Positions 25,689 to 35,838 of a DNA stretch of 60,395 nt are shown piece after piece (position 1 is the stretch's first letter; each line of letters begins with the position of its first letter). The position numbers and the translations under genes were made by a program. The notes below the pieces were generated by a model that saw only the letters and a list, made by a program, of their open reading frames with translations, did not search any database and was not told the origin of the DNA. Source of the stretch: Desulfobulbaceae bacterium (GTDB lineage Bacteria > Desulfobacterota > Desulfobulbia > Desulfobulbales > SURF-16); contig JALNXE010000015.1 of the NCBI GenBank assembly GCA_023230525.1, positions 1 through 60,395 on the forward strand, written 5' to 3'.

Positions 25689-28600
25689 ATGAAAAATAAC
25701 AAGCTGATGACCAAGAGATATTCCCGCATCCTGGCGCTGAACATCGGCATTACCCTCAGCTCCACCGTGGCCTTTGCCGCCCAGGGGCCGGCCACCTTTT
25801 TCGGTACGGCCATCAATAATATGCTGCCCAGTCCCCTGCCGGCCGCCCTGCCCACGGGATTTAATCCGGTAAAGGGGATGTTGCCTGCCACCGATACCGT
25901 CATTGATAAAAAAACCGGGAAGCAGAAAATGACGGTGCATCAAAACGAGGACACGGCCATTGCCTCCTGGGAAAGCTTTAACATCGGCGAAAACGGCTGG
26001 GTCTATTTCGATCAGCAGGGCAATACCGACTGGAAGGCCCTGAACCGCATCTACGACCAGAACCCCAGCCAGATTTTCGGCAAACTGACCGCCGACGGCC
26101 AGGTCTATCTCATCAACCAAAACGGCATTCTCTTCGGCGCCAGTTCCTCTGTCAACGTCCACGGTTTGGTCGCCTCCGCCCTTGATCTGGACAACGCCGC
26201 CTTTGACTATCTGACGAAAAGCAGCGCCGTCACCTTTGACGGCGGTACAAATTATGACCCGGAGAACCAGCCCGGCTGGCAGCCCGGCAACGGTTTTGTC
26301 TACAACCAGGGCTTTATCAGCGTTGAGCTGGTCGGGGCAGAAAACGGCAAGGCTAAAGTCATCCGGGACGGTTCCGTTTTTCTGGTGGCCCCCGAGGTGG
26401 CCAACAGCGGCACCATTGCCGCCCCTTACGGCCAGATCGGCCTGGTCGCGGGCACCAGGGTGACCTTGTCCCCGGAAACGGATTCCACCTATCAGAATGA
26501 AAAATATGTCAGCGCTATCGACAATCCGGGCCAGGCGCTCAATGAGGAGAACGGCATACTCGCGGCCGACAACGGCCGGGTCGGCATGTACGGCCGGGTT
26601 GTCAACCAGCAGGGCATGATCCGTTCGGTAACCTCGGTATGGCACCGGGGCGCCATCGAGCTGCGCGCCACGGAAAAGGTGGTCACCGGAGAAAACAGCG
26701 CGACCCTGGCCCCGGTCACCACCTCGGAGGAGAAAACCGGGGAGGATTTCACCCACCGGCCCGGGGAGATATATATCGGCGGCATCGGCCGGGGCAGCGG
26801 CCAGGCAACGGGCGTGGTCGAACACAACGGCACCATTGCCGCTGACTCGGGCGATGTGCGGATATTTGCCACGGACCGCGCCTATTTCAGTCCGGGATCG
26901 GTCATTGACGTGAGCGGCGCCTGGAGCGTCCGCGACGGGGCGGACCAGTGGCACAACCAGGAAATGAATACGGCCCAGCTCAAGGATGATCAACTGCAGA
27001 AGGACGTCAATGGTCTGCTCTACCGTTCCGAGGTCACGGTCAATGAGTTGTTCGGCAGCACCATCGGTGATTTTTCCGAAACCTATGCGACTGACCAGCT
27101 GACCAGCCTGCAGAAGGCGAGCACCGGCGGCAGTATCCGGGTGGAGGTCCCGGAAGGTGATATCATTGTCCGGGACGGCGCAAGTTTCGACATTTCCGGC
27201 GGGGGCCATTATCACGGGGAGAGCACGGGCATCAGCACCAAACTCTTGTTCGGCAACAGGATTTATGACCTTGACGATGCGCCTTCCTACCTACCCTACG
27301 AGGCTTTCGCCGATTCCTACGAAAAGAAACACGAGCGCTACGATATCACCGAAAGCTACAGCGGCCTTTATGCCGGCGGCGCAGTGCCGCTCTATGACCG
27401 CATCCCCGCCCATGTTGAGGGCCATGACGCAGGCAAGCTGACCCTGATCGGCGGAAGCCTCGTCTTTGACGGCTCCCTTATCGCCCACGCCACCGTTGGC
27501 CCCTACCAGATTTATGATCCCGATCTGTTCAACGACGGCATCATTGAGATTGACGGCAAGCAGTTCACCGAGCGGCTCCGCCGGCCCAAGTCCGGCACCC
27601 TGGAGATGGGGGGGGCGGCAACAGACGGCGACTATGCCGAGCAGAGCAATGTGCTGGGCGAGCTTAGCATTGAAGACAAGAAGGAGCCGCTGCCCGAGGA
27701 TTTTACCGTGGACAGCCACCGGGACGTGGACGCGCCGGGCTCTATCGCCGCAGTAACCATAAATGAGGCCGGACTGGAAGCCCTGACGGTCAAGACCAAC
27801 CGCCGGATCACCGTGGCTGAAAATGCCGATATCCGTCTTGCCCCGGGCGGGGAACTGCACTTTGAGTCCCGCCGCATCGAGCACCTCGGAACCATTGATA
27901 TTCCCTCCGGCTCGGTCACCATGCAGCTCCAGCATAACTATACCAATCTGCCGACCAATCCCTGGTATGCCGAGGTAAGCGAACGGCTGATCCTGGCCGG
28001 CGCCAGCCGCATCAGCACCGCCGGTGAACGGGTTGATCAGGTGGATGCCCTGGCTGCGGGCAAAGCGTTGGCAACCGGGGTGCAGATCGATGGCGGGGCC
28101 ATTTCCCTGCGTGATCTCAGCCGTGATACCATTCAGTCTTTTGACCAGGGGATCATCCCCGGCTTGGGACAGGGGGACGGCGTTATCCTGGCCCGGGGCG
28201 CCCTGCTTGACGTCAGCGGCGGCTATGAGATCACGGCAGACGGCAAAGTCAAAGGGGGCGATGCGGGTGAGCTGCTCATCTCCGGCAGCAACGTCGTCCT
28301 GGAAGGGGAAGTGCGGGGACACAGTCTGGCCGGAGCCGAAGGCGGCAGTCTCGCGGTCTTTGCCAACAACATCCGGGTGGAGAAAGAGGTACCGGAGTTG
28401 TATGCGTATTTTGAAGTGAACGACCCGCTGCCGCAGCTTGATTTTGGCTATGCCGGTGATGCCGGTGACGAAAACGAACAGCATTTCAGGCAGTTCAGCA
28501 AGGGACTGGTGCTGGCCGACAACCGTTTCGCCCGCACCGGATTTTCCCGCATCAGCTTAAACAGCATCTATGATTTTGTTATTGGTGACGGGGTGGAGCT

Positions 28601-31600
28601 GGCCGTATCAACCACCAGGGAAACCGCGCCGGTGGCGGCAAAAACAGCGGTCGAGGCCGTCTCCTATGTGGAAGTGCCGGCTGCTGAGGCGGGCCGCACG
28701 GCATACACCATCACGGCAGGCGGCAATCTGGACGGGGTGGCGGATTTCAATGTCGATTACCCTGGCCAGTATATCCTGGCCAAAGAGACGGCGCGCCTGG
28801 TGCTGCCGGAAACCAGCAGCCTCAAACTGCCGGTGGGCGGGACCGTTACCCTGGAGGCGCCGCTGGTCACCATGGCCGGCAGCATCGAGGCGCCGGCCGG
28901 CGAGATCACGGTTATTGCCGCAAACGGCAATCTTCTTGTCACCGGCACCGCCGGTATATCGGCTGCGGGTTACATCTCGCCAATTGGCCATGAGGTGATT
29001 GACAACCTTGAACCGGTGCATGAGGTGTGGGACGCCGGCTCCATCACTTTGCAGAACATCTCCTCCACGGGCAGGCTGGAGATTGCCGAGGGAGCTGAAG
29101 TGGATGTCTCGGGAACTGAGGAAACCATTGTCGGCTATAGTGATCTCGGGACAACGGCCAATCCGCTTACCGGCGCAGGCAAGGCAGGCTCCATCATTCT
29201 CTCCTCCAGGGGGGAGATAAATGTTGCCGAAGGCGCCCTGCGGGGTAAGGCCTATTCCCCCGGCATGGTCAACGGCAGTCTGGCCATTGAACGCAACGGC
29301 GGCGCCGGATATGTGGTCGACGAGAAGCTGCTCGACATATTCAGGCTGAACGATTTTTACCAGTGGCGTCTGGCCGCCGGCAACAGCCTGATCTTTGATC
29401 ATGATATCAAGCTTGACCATGACGGTACGCTGATTCTGGATACCCCTCTTCTGGCGAGCACCAGCGGCGCAGCGGTCACGATAACCGCCGACTGGCTGCG
29501 GCTCGAAAATTCCTATCTGCCGACCAACATGGCGCCGGTTTCCGGCAGCGGCAGGTTTGCCCTGACCGGCGACGCCATGGGCATCACCGGCGCAGTCTCC
29601 TTCACCGGCGTGGACGTCCTGACCATTACCTCAGCCAACGATATGGCTCTGACCGATCACCTCTATGCGGTGAGCGGGGCTTCGGGCAGTCAATACTATG
29701 CGGGCTCACTCAGGAGCGCGGCGGATATGACGCTTACGGCCGATCGCATTTATCCCACCACCTTCAGTGATTTTACCATTGCCACAGACCGAACCATCAC
29801 CATCAAGCCCGGGACCCATCCCACCGGCAACCTGCTCTATTCGGCGGGCGGCAATCTGACGCTCACCGCCAACCGCATCGACCACCAGGGCTATCTGGCC
29901 GCCCCCCTGGGCACCATAATCATGTCCGGCACCGGCGAAAACAGCAGGGTGATGCTGAGTCCGGGCAGCGTGACCAGCGTTGCCGGTCAGCCCGGCATGG
30001 TGGCCTTCGGCGAATTGAACGACACCGGCGAGTTCTGGACTTACCAGCGTAAGGAAGATGCCGGCACCGGGCTCACCGAGGCAGTCACCACCGCGCCGGA
30101 GAAAAAATTGACCCTGGAGGGAGATGAAGTCATTGTCCGGGAAAATGCACAGATTGATCTGACCGGCGGCGGCTCGATCTTTGCCTATCAGTTCCTGCCG
30201 GGCCTGGAGGGAACCATCGACCCCCTGGTCAAGGAGGGCCAATATCTGGTGGTGCCCGGACTTGAGCTGCCGGGCGAGGTGATCCACCTCACCGAAGGCG
30301 CCGGCAACGGACTGGCAGCCGGCACCTATACCCTGCTGCCCCTGGATGAGGACCATGCGGAAAACGCCAAATATGCCTTTCTGCCCGGGGCTTACGTGCT
30401 GATTGATCAGGGAAATTATTCGGGCAATGCCCCGGCGCAGACACTGGAGGGCTACAGCCTGGTGAGCGGCTATACGGGTATGCGGGGCCATGCTGTTGAT
30501 TCAAGGGTGGCCAGAGGCTTTGCCCTGCGTTCGGCAACAGAGGTTTTCGGCGAGGGGCTCTATGCGACCAAAGAGCTGACCGGCGGCGACGGCGGCTCCT
30601 TTGAACTTACCGGCCGGCAGACCACTGTTACCGCTATTCTGCAGGGGAGCATGCAGGCCGCGGCCCTGGACGGCTATCAGGGCGGAACATTTGCCGTGGC
30701 GGCAAAATCCATTGAAATAGGCCCGCAGTCCTTCGGCCTGGATGACGACTTCGTCATCGGTGATCCCATTCCGGACGGCCTGCAGGGTAAGCTCAATATC
30801 AAGGACACCACCTTTTCCGGCAACGGCTTCAGCAGTGTCATTGTCGGCGATACGGCCATCACCCGTTCCATCGTCCTGAAGCAGGACAGCACGATCAGTG
30901 CGGAGAATGTGACCTTCAACGCGGGCAGCGGTTATCTGCTGGGCGAGGAAAGGGGAGGAGAAATTATTGTTGAAACCGGGGCCCAGGTCCATGCCACCCA
31001 GCCCGCATCGGGAGGCAGCGGCTACTCCGAGGTGGTTTTCACCACCGACGCGGCATTTCATTATGACCCGGCCGAGGAAGATGAGCCGGTAAGCACCACC
31101 CTGCCGGGCGGCATCACCCTGGCTGAAGGCAGCCTGGTGCATGCCGCGGACAACATTACCCTGGATACGGACAACCTGGATCTGCAGGGCACGGGCAACC
31201 TGCAGGTCGATCACAGCACCCTGACCTTGAAGGGCAGCCGCATCGTCTTCAGCGCGGCGGGCCGGGCCACAGGGGAAAGCGGGCTCTTTCTGACTGATTC
31301 CCAGTGGCGGCGGTTCGCCAATATCGAAGAGATTCGTCTGGACAGCGCCACCGATATCCTCTTTGCCGGGGATTTTTCCCTGAGCGGGATGGAGGAACTG
31401 GTTTTCGACGCCCAGCGCATCGGCGGCTATGAAGCTGATGATTTTGCCGCGGTTAGCATCGCCGCCCCCCGGATCACCCTGGCCAACAGCAAGACGACCT
31501 ATGCCGCCAGTCTGAACCGGCGGTGGCTGCCGGGGGTGACAAGTCTCGCCATGGCCGGCAGCGGCGCGGGAAATTTCCTCACCTTGCAGGGAACAGAGGG

Positions 31601-34600
31601 CATCACCCTGGGGCCGGGCGATATCCGGGTTGACGGTTTCCGGGAGGTGAACCTGCGCACCAGCGGTGATCTCGCCCTCACCGGTCAGGCCTATCAGGGC
31701 AAGGATGAGAGAGGTAATGATATTTTTGATCCCTCCGCCTTCCGGGCCCAGGCGGACATCAATATCAGCGCCGCGCGGCTGACCCTTGATCCGATGGATA
31801 ACGGCGCCTATAAGGCGGCGGATTATCTGCTCAGCGCCATTGATGCGGTGCGCATCATGCCGGCAGCCGGCGGAGTGTTGGGCGGGCCGGTGGGCCGGGG
31901 CGGCCGTCTCCGGATTGAGGGGACGGCCATTGACCATCAGGGGATGATCGATACCTCAGGCGCCACGATCATTCTGGGCGCGGACGAGGTAAACGTGGGC
32001 GGCACGGTCCGCTCCACTGGTTCAGATGAAACCGCGGCAGGCAGCGTGACGATCAAGGCGCAGAACAGTTTCACCCTGGAAGAGGATGGCGTTCTCGATG
32101 TGTCCGCCGGCAGCCAGGGGGACGCGGGCGAGCTTGCCATCAGCGCTCCCTTTGCCGACTTTACTCTGGCCGGTTCCCTGCTCGGCGCCGCCCGGGATAA
32201 CGGGATGGCCGGCTCCTTTACCATCGACGTGCGGGACCTTTCCGGCGCCAACGGCAGCACGGGTTTTGACGCACTGACCGAGCTGCTTTCCGCGGGCGGA
32301 TTTTCCCAGTCCATCGATGTCAGGAGCCGGGAAGGAAACATCACCCTGGGCGCGGACAAAACCGTAACCGCCGAATATTTCAAACTGACGGCGGACGGCA
32401 ATGCCGTGACCGGCCATCCTGAAAATCCCACCGGCAACATCGACATCTACGGCACGGTGAATGGTTCGGGGGATGACGGAGGAGAGATCGGGATTTATGC
32501 GGCAAATGACCTCACCCTGCGCAACGGAGCCCGGCTGCTGGCAACCGCCACCGCAGCGGGCGGCCAGGGCGGCGAGGTGTTCTTGTCCGCCGCGGCGAAA
32601 AGCGGCGCGCAATCTCCCCTGGGGTACATCAGGCTCAGTGACAACGGCGTAATCGATGTGAGCGGCGGCCCTGGCGGCCATGGAGGCAGTGTCTCTTTCC
32701 GGGCGCAGAGAAACGCGGAGGGCAACGATGTCAAAATGGATCTGGCCGGCAAGGTGATCGGGGCGGACAGCATTACGGCGGAAGGGGTGCGGCTTTACAC
32801 CTATGGCCAGATCACCACGGCGGAGCAGAACACCATGAAGACGGATGCGGTGAACTATGCCGCCAAGGTGAAGCCTTTCTCAAGCCCCGGGGTGAAGGGG
32901 GTGTTTGACACCCTGGCCACGGAGAACGTGGCAGCTGACGCCTTTCATCATCGAGCCGGCATTGAGGTGCGCAGCAGCGGCGATCTGACCGTCAAGAACG
33001 CCTGGAATCTGACGAACTGGCTGGGCGCCGGGGCGGAGCCGGTCAACCTGACCCTGCGGGCTGCCGGCAATCTCAACATTAATGAAAATATTTATGACAA
33101 GCCCACCTCCTCAACCGTCAGATTAGGACTGAAGGTAATCGGCAACCTGGCGGAGGAGGTCATCAGGCCATCGGCCGACCTGAACCTGGTGGCCGGGGCG
33201 CGCACGGATTCCGCTGATTTCATGGCAGTGATAAAAGACCTCGCCGCACCAGACACCACGGGCCGGCTGGTGGTTGCCGACACCAAAAAAATTTACACGG
33301 AAACGGGCAACATCCGCTTTGCCTCGGCCTCTGATACGCTGCTCGGCAAAGCGGCCCTGGTGAACCCGGCCTACGATCCGTCCCCCTGGAAGGAAGGCAA
33401 TCTGGCCTCCACCCTGGCCAGTTTTCGGGGCAACGTTCAGGGCTATGCCGGCCGGGATCTTGTTGTCAAGGGTGCCATCCAGACCGCCACCGGCGATATC
33501 GACATCCGCACCGGCCGCGATATTCTCTTTTCCGATCCGCAGGACCCGAACCGCAATCTGATCGGTTCCATCCGCACCACCGGCGTGCCGGCCAGCTATG
33601 AGGTGGATTATGCGAATACCGCCGGCGCTGGCATGCTGCGATTCTACAATTACAGCCAGGGCGGCAGTATTGCGGTGACCAGCGGCGGCGACATCAAGGG
33701 CGGGGTCACCACTCTTGGCAATAACTGGGACGCCTGGTGGCGCAGCGCCGGCAAGTGGAGCGCGGCATTTGCCCAGACGAGCGGCGGAACCCTGGGTATT
33801 GCCACCATGGCCGGCGGCGACGTGCGGGTCAGCGCGGCAGGCGACATTGACACCCAGATGGGCACCTTCGGGCAGGGGGATCTGGCGGTCCGCAGCGGCT
33901 CGGACCTCAACGGCCGTTTTCTGGCGGCCGACGGCCGGGGAGATCTCTATGCCCAGGGCAGCTTCGGCGCTTCCCGGCCCGATCAGCAGCTTGAACTGAT
34001 GGACGCCGCATTGTCCCTGGTGGCGGAAGGGGATATTTTTCTGGGCACGGTGCTGAACCCGAGCTACGTAAGAAGCAAGCTCAATATCACCCTGGACGAG
34101 CCAGGGATATACATGGGCTACACTCCCGGCAGTTCGGTCAGCCTGAAGTCAGTGCAGGGGGATGTGGCCATTACCGGCCATTCTGATTATGAAACGGCAA
34201 ACGGCAATGCCAAGAGTCTGGTGACCATCCTGCCCGCCCGCCTGGCCATCGAGGCGGGCCAGGATATCATCCTGTCCATGGCTGAACTCATCCTTTCCCC
34301 CGCGGCCGACGGAAACCTCCATCTGGCGGCCGGGCATGACATCCGCGGCACCTCGTACACCACGGCCGGTTATCCCCAGCCGGCCTCTATCAGAATGCTG
34401 CAGAGCGATCCGGACGACTGGTACGGCCTGCAGACCACGGACCTCGGCACGGATGCGCCTGATCTGCCGCTCCATACCGCCGATCCGCTGCCGGTTACCG
34501 TTGCCGCAGGGAGAAATATTGAAAATGTCCGCATTGAGTCACCCAAGAGAACGGAGGTCACGGCGGGCAATGATATCCGCGACCTGGAACTGAGAGCGCA

Positions 34601-35816
34601 GAATATCGACGCCACGGACATCAGTTTTGTGCGGTCAGGAGGGGACATTGTCATGGGTTCCTATGAAAGGATCGGGGGAAACATCTTTTATTCCGGCTTT
34701 CGTTTTGCCGGGCCCGGAGATGGGCTGGTGCAGGCCGGCGGCTCCATCTCCCTCGGCACCACGGAGGGCATCCGCAGCGTGGCCAACGGTCCGGAAGCAG
34801 CCGCGACGGCCTGGGATGACGGCGTTCATCCCTCTCTCTCCTTTAACGGGGCGGACCTCTATGTGCTGTCCGGCATCGCCGGGGACCTTGCCCCCGGCGA
34901 AGTGAAGGGATTTTTCGACGCCATCCGCGCCGCCAATAAGGAAATCTCCCTGCTGCTGGCCGAGGGGGACAAGGCGAAGGAGGCCCAAGAGATCGAAGAC
35001 CGCGTCCGGCAGGAACTGATTCTGCCCCTCTTCGGCACCCTTTATCCGGAAACTGTTGCAAGTGCCGGGATCAGCATGACCCAGTCGAAGATCGCCACCC
35101 TTTACGGCGGCGACGTGAACATCCTCTCCGCCGGTGACCTGGATGTGGGAGGCACCTCCTTTACCCAGCGCAACAGCAGCAGCGGCATCAAGACCGAATT
35201 CGGCGGCGGCATCAATATCTTTTCCGTGGGCGCGGTCAATGTCAACGAGTCCCGGGCCATGAGCTGGATGGGCGGGGACATCACCATCTGGACCGAAAAT
35301 GACCTTAATGCCGGCCGCGGCTCAACAACAGCTGTCAATGCCAGCGGCGACGCGGTATCCCGCATCAATGAAGAATCCATCGCCGAACTCTTCAAGAAAC
35401 CGTCGGTGGGCGGCTCCGGCATCAGGGCCATCACCTATGATCCGGACGGACCGAACGGGCCGCGGCAAACACCGGAGGCCGGGGATATCTATCTCTTTGC
35501 CAAGGGCACCATTGATGCAGGCGAGGCGGGCATCAATGGCGGCAATATCTATCTGGTTGCCGCCAAGGTGGTCAATGCCCAGAATATCAGCTTCTCCCAG
35601 TCCGGAGTCGGGGTGCCTGTCCAGCGCGGGTCTGGCGTCAACATCGGGGCGCTGAGCGGGGCAGGGGCCATCATGACCGCCACCATGGCCTCGCCAAGCG
35701 CCGCCGGAATCGGCGAGACGCAGAAAAATGCCCTGCAGGAGACGAGCGATCTGAGCGAAACGCTGGTGCCAAAGGTGTTGAAGGTGGAAGTAATCGATCT
35801 GCAGGAAAAATTATAA
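25689..35816 (+). CDS. giant filamentous-haemagglutinin-like exoprotein (TpsA)
   Basis: 3375 residues. After a signal peptide (AFAAQ), residues about 75-190 form the haemagglutination-activity/TPS domain: SWESFNIGENGWVYFDQ, NRIYDQNPSQIFGKL, VYLINQNGILFG and VHGLVASALDLDN. The rest is a repetitive beta-helix with Gly/Ala/Asp-rich units such as VDVSG, GDLTV and AGGNLT. The product is exported by TpsB and would form a long fibre on the cell surface or be released. No clear cleavage or toxin domain is seen at the C-terminus (EVIDLQEKL). Confidence 0.93.
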   Translation: MKNNKLMTKRYSRILALNIGITLSSTVAFAAQGPATFFGTAINNMLPSPLPAALPTGFNPVKGMLPATDTVIDKKTGKQKMTVHQNEDTAIASWESFNIGENGWVYFDQQGNTDWKALNRIYDQNPSQIFGKLTADGQVYLINQNGILFGASSSVNVHGLVASALDLDNAAFDYLTKSSAVTFDGGTNYDPENQPGWQPGNGFVYNQGFISVELVGAENGKAKVIRDGSVFLVAPEVANSGTIAAPYGQIGLVAGTRVTLSPETDSTYQNEKYVSAIDNPGQALNEENGILAADNGRVGMYGRVVNQQGMIRSVTSVWHRGAIELRATEKVVTGENSATLAPVTTSEEKTGEDFTHRPGEIYIGGIGRGSGQATGVVEHNGTIAADSGDVRIFATDRAYFSPGSVIDVSGAWSVRDGADQWHNQEMNTAQLKDDQLQKDVNGLLYRSEVTVNELFGSTIGDFSETYATDQLTSLQKASTGGSIRVEVPEGDIIVRDGASFDISGGGHYHGESTGISTKLLFGNRIYDLDDAPSYLPYEAFADSYEKKHERYDITESYSGLYAGGAVPLYDRIPAHVEGHDAGKLTLIGGSLVFDGSLIAHATVGPYQIYDPDLFNDGIIEIDGKQFTERLRRPKSGTLEMGGAATDGDYAEQSNVLGELSIEDKKEPLPEDFTVDSHRDVDAPGSIAAVTINEAGLEALTVKTNRRITVAENADIRLAPGGELHFESRRIEHLGTIDIPSGSVTMQLQHNYTNLPTNPWYAEVSERLILAGASRISTAGERVDQVDALAAGKALATGVQIDGGAISLRDLSRDTIQSFDQGIIPGLGQGDGVILARGALLDVSGGYEITADGKVKGGDAGELLISGSNVVLEGEVRGHSLAGAEGGSLAVFANNIRVEKEVPELYAYFEVNDPLPQLDFGYAGDAGDENEQHFRQFSKGLVLADNRFARTGFSRISLNSIYDFVIGDGVELAVSTTRETAPVAAKTAVEAVSYVEVPAAEAGRTAYTITAGGNLDGVADFNVDYPGQYILAKETARLVLPETSSLKLPVGGTVTLEAPLVTMAGSIEAPAGEITVIAANGNLLVTGTAGISAAGYISPIGHEVIDNLEPVHEVWDAGSITLQNISSTGRLEIAEGAEVDVSGTEETIVGYSDLGTTANPLTGAGKAGSIILSSRGEINVAEGALRGKAYSPGMVNGSLAIERNGGAGYVVDEKLLDIFRLNDFYQWRLAAGNSLIFDHDIKLDHDGTLILDTPLLASTSGAAVTITADWLRLENSYLPTNMAPVSGSGRFALTGDAMGITGAVSFTGVDVLTITSANDMALTDHLYAVSGASGSQYYAGSLRSAADMTLTADRIYPTTFSDFTIATDRTITIKPGTHPTGNLLYSAGGNLTLTANRIDHQGYLAAPLGTIIMSGTGENSRVMLSPGSVTSVAGQPGMVAFGELNDTGEFWTYQRKEDAGTGLTEAVTTAPEKKLTLEGDEVIVRENAQIDLTGGGSIFAYQFLPGLEGTIDPLVKEGQYLVVPGLELPGEVIHLTEGAGNGLAAGTYTLLPLDEDHAENAKYAFLPGAYVLIDQGNYSGNAPAQTLEGYSLVSGYTGMRGHAVDSRVARGFALRSATEVFGEGLYATKELTGGDGGSFELTGRQTTVTAILQGSMQAAALDGYQGGTFAVAAKSIEIGPQSFGLDDDFVIGDPIPDGLQGKLNIKDTTFSGNGFSSVIVGDTAITRSIVLKQDSTISAENVTFNAGSGYLLGEERGGEIIVETGAQVHATQPASGGSGYSEVVFTTDAAFHYDPAEEDEPVSTTLPGGITLAEGSLVHAADNITLDTDNLDLQGTGNLQVDHSTLTLKGSRIVFSAAGRATGESGLFLTDSQWRRFANIEEIRLDSATDILFAGDFSLSGMEELVFDAQRIGGYEADDFAAVSIAAPRITLANSKTTYAASLNRRWLPGVTSLAMAGSGAGNFLTLQGTEGITLGPGDIRVDGFREVNLRTSGDLALTGQAYQGKDERGNDIFDPSAFRAQADINISAARLTLDPMDNGAYKAADYLLSAIDAVRIMPAAGGVLGGPVGRGGRLRIEGTAIDHQGMIDTSGATIILGADEVNVGGTVRSTGSDETAAGSVTIKAQNSFTLEEDGVLDVSAGSQGDAGELAISAPFADFTLAGSLLGAARDNGMAGSFTIDVRDLSGANGSTGFDALTELLSAGGFSQSIDVRSREGNITLGADKTVTAEYFKLTADGNAVTGHPENPTGNIDIYGTVNGSGDDGGEIGIYAANDLTLRNGARLLATATAAGGQGGEVFLSAAAKSGAQSPLGYIRLSDNGVIDVSGGPGGHGGSVSFRAQRNAEGNDVKMDLAGKVIGADSITAEGVRLYTYGQITTAEQNTMKTDAVNYAAKVKPFSSPGVKGVFDTLATENVAADAFHHRAGIEVRSSGDLTVKNAWNLTNWLGAGAEPVNLTLRAAGNLNINENIYDKPTSSTVRLGLKVIGNLAEEVIRPSADLNLVAGARTDSADFMAVIKDLAAPDTTGRLVVADTKKIYTETGNIRFASASDTLLGKAALVNPAYDPSPWKEGNLASTLASFRGNVQGYAGRDLVVKGAIQTATGDIDIRTGRDILFSDPQDPNRNLIGSIRTTGVPASYEVDYANTAGAGMLRFYNYSQGGSIAVTSGGDIKGGVTTLGNNWDAWWRSAGKWSAAFAQTSGGTLGIATMAGGDVRVSAAGDIDTQMGTFGQGDLAVRSGSDLNGRFLAADGRGDLYAQGSFGASRPDQQLELMDAALSLVAEGDIFLGTVLNPSYVRSKLNITLDEPGIYMGYTPGSSVSLKSVQGDVAITGHSDYETANGNAKSLVTILPARLAIEAGQDIILSMAELILSPAADGNLHLAAGHDIRGTSYTTAGYPQPASIRMLQSDPDDWYGLQTTDLGTDAPDLPLHTADPLPVTVAAGRNIENVRIESPKRTEVTAGNDIRDLELRAQNIDATDISFVRSGGDIVMGSYERIGGNIFYSGFRFAGPGDGLVQAGGSISLGTTEGIRSVANGPEAAATAWDDGVHPSLSFNGADLYVLSGIAGDLAPGEVKGFFDAIRAANKEISLLLAEGDKAKEAQEIEDRVRQELILPLFGTLYPETVASAGISMTQSKIATLYGGDVNILSAGDLDVGGTSFTQRNSSSGIKTEFGGGINIFSVGAVNVNESRAMSWMGGDITIWTENDLNAGRGSTTAVNASGDAVSRINEESIAELFKKPSVGGSGIRAITYDPDGPNGPRQTPEAGDIYLFAKGTIDAGEAGINGGNIYLVAAKVVNAQNISFSQSGVGVPVQRGSGVNIGALSGAGAIMTATMASPSAAGIGETQKNALQETSDLSETLVPKVLKVEVIDLQEKL

Positions 35817-35838
35817 TACGAAAAAAAGGAAATGACGC

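Noticed and set aside
25671..27215. Long minus-strand open frames opposite tpsA (also near 27291-28484 and 30501-31937)
   Set aside because: Antisense frames of a repetitive GC-rich gene; no domain, and the plus strand has clear haemagglutinin motifs.
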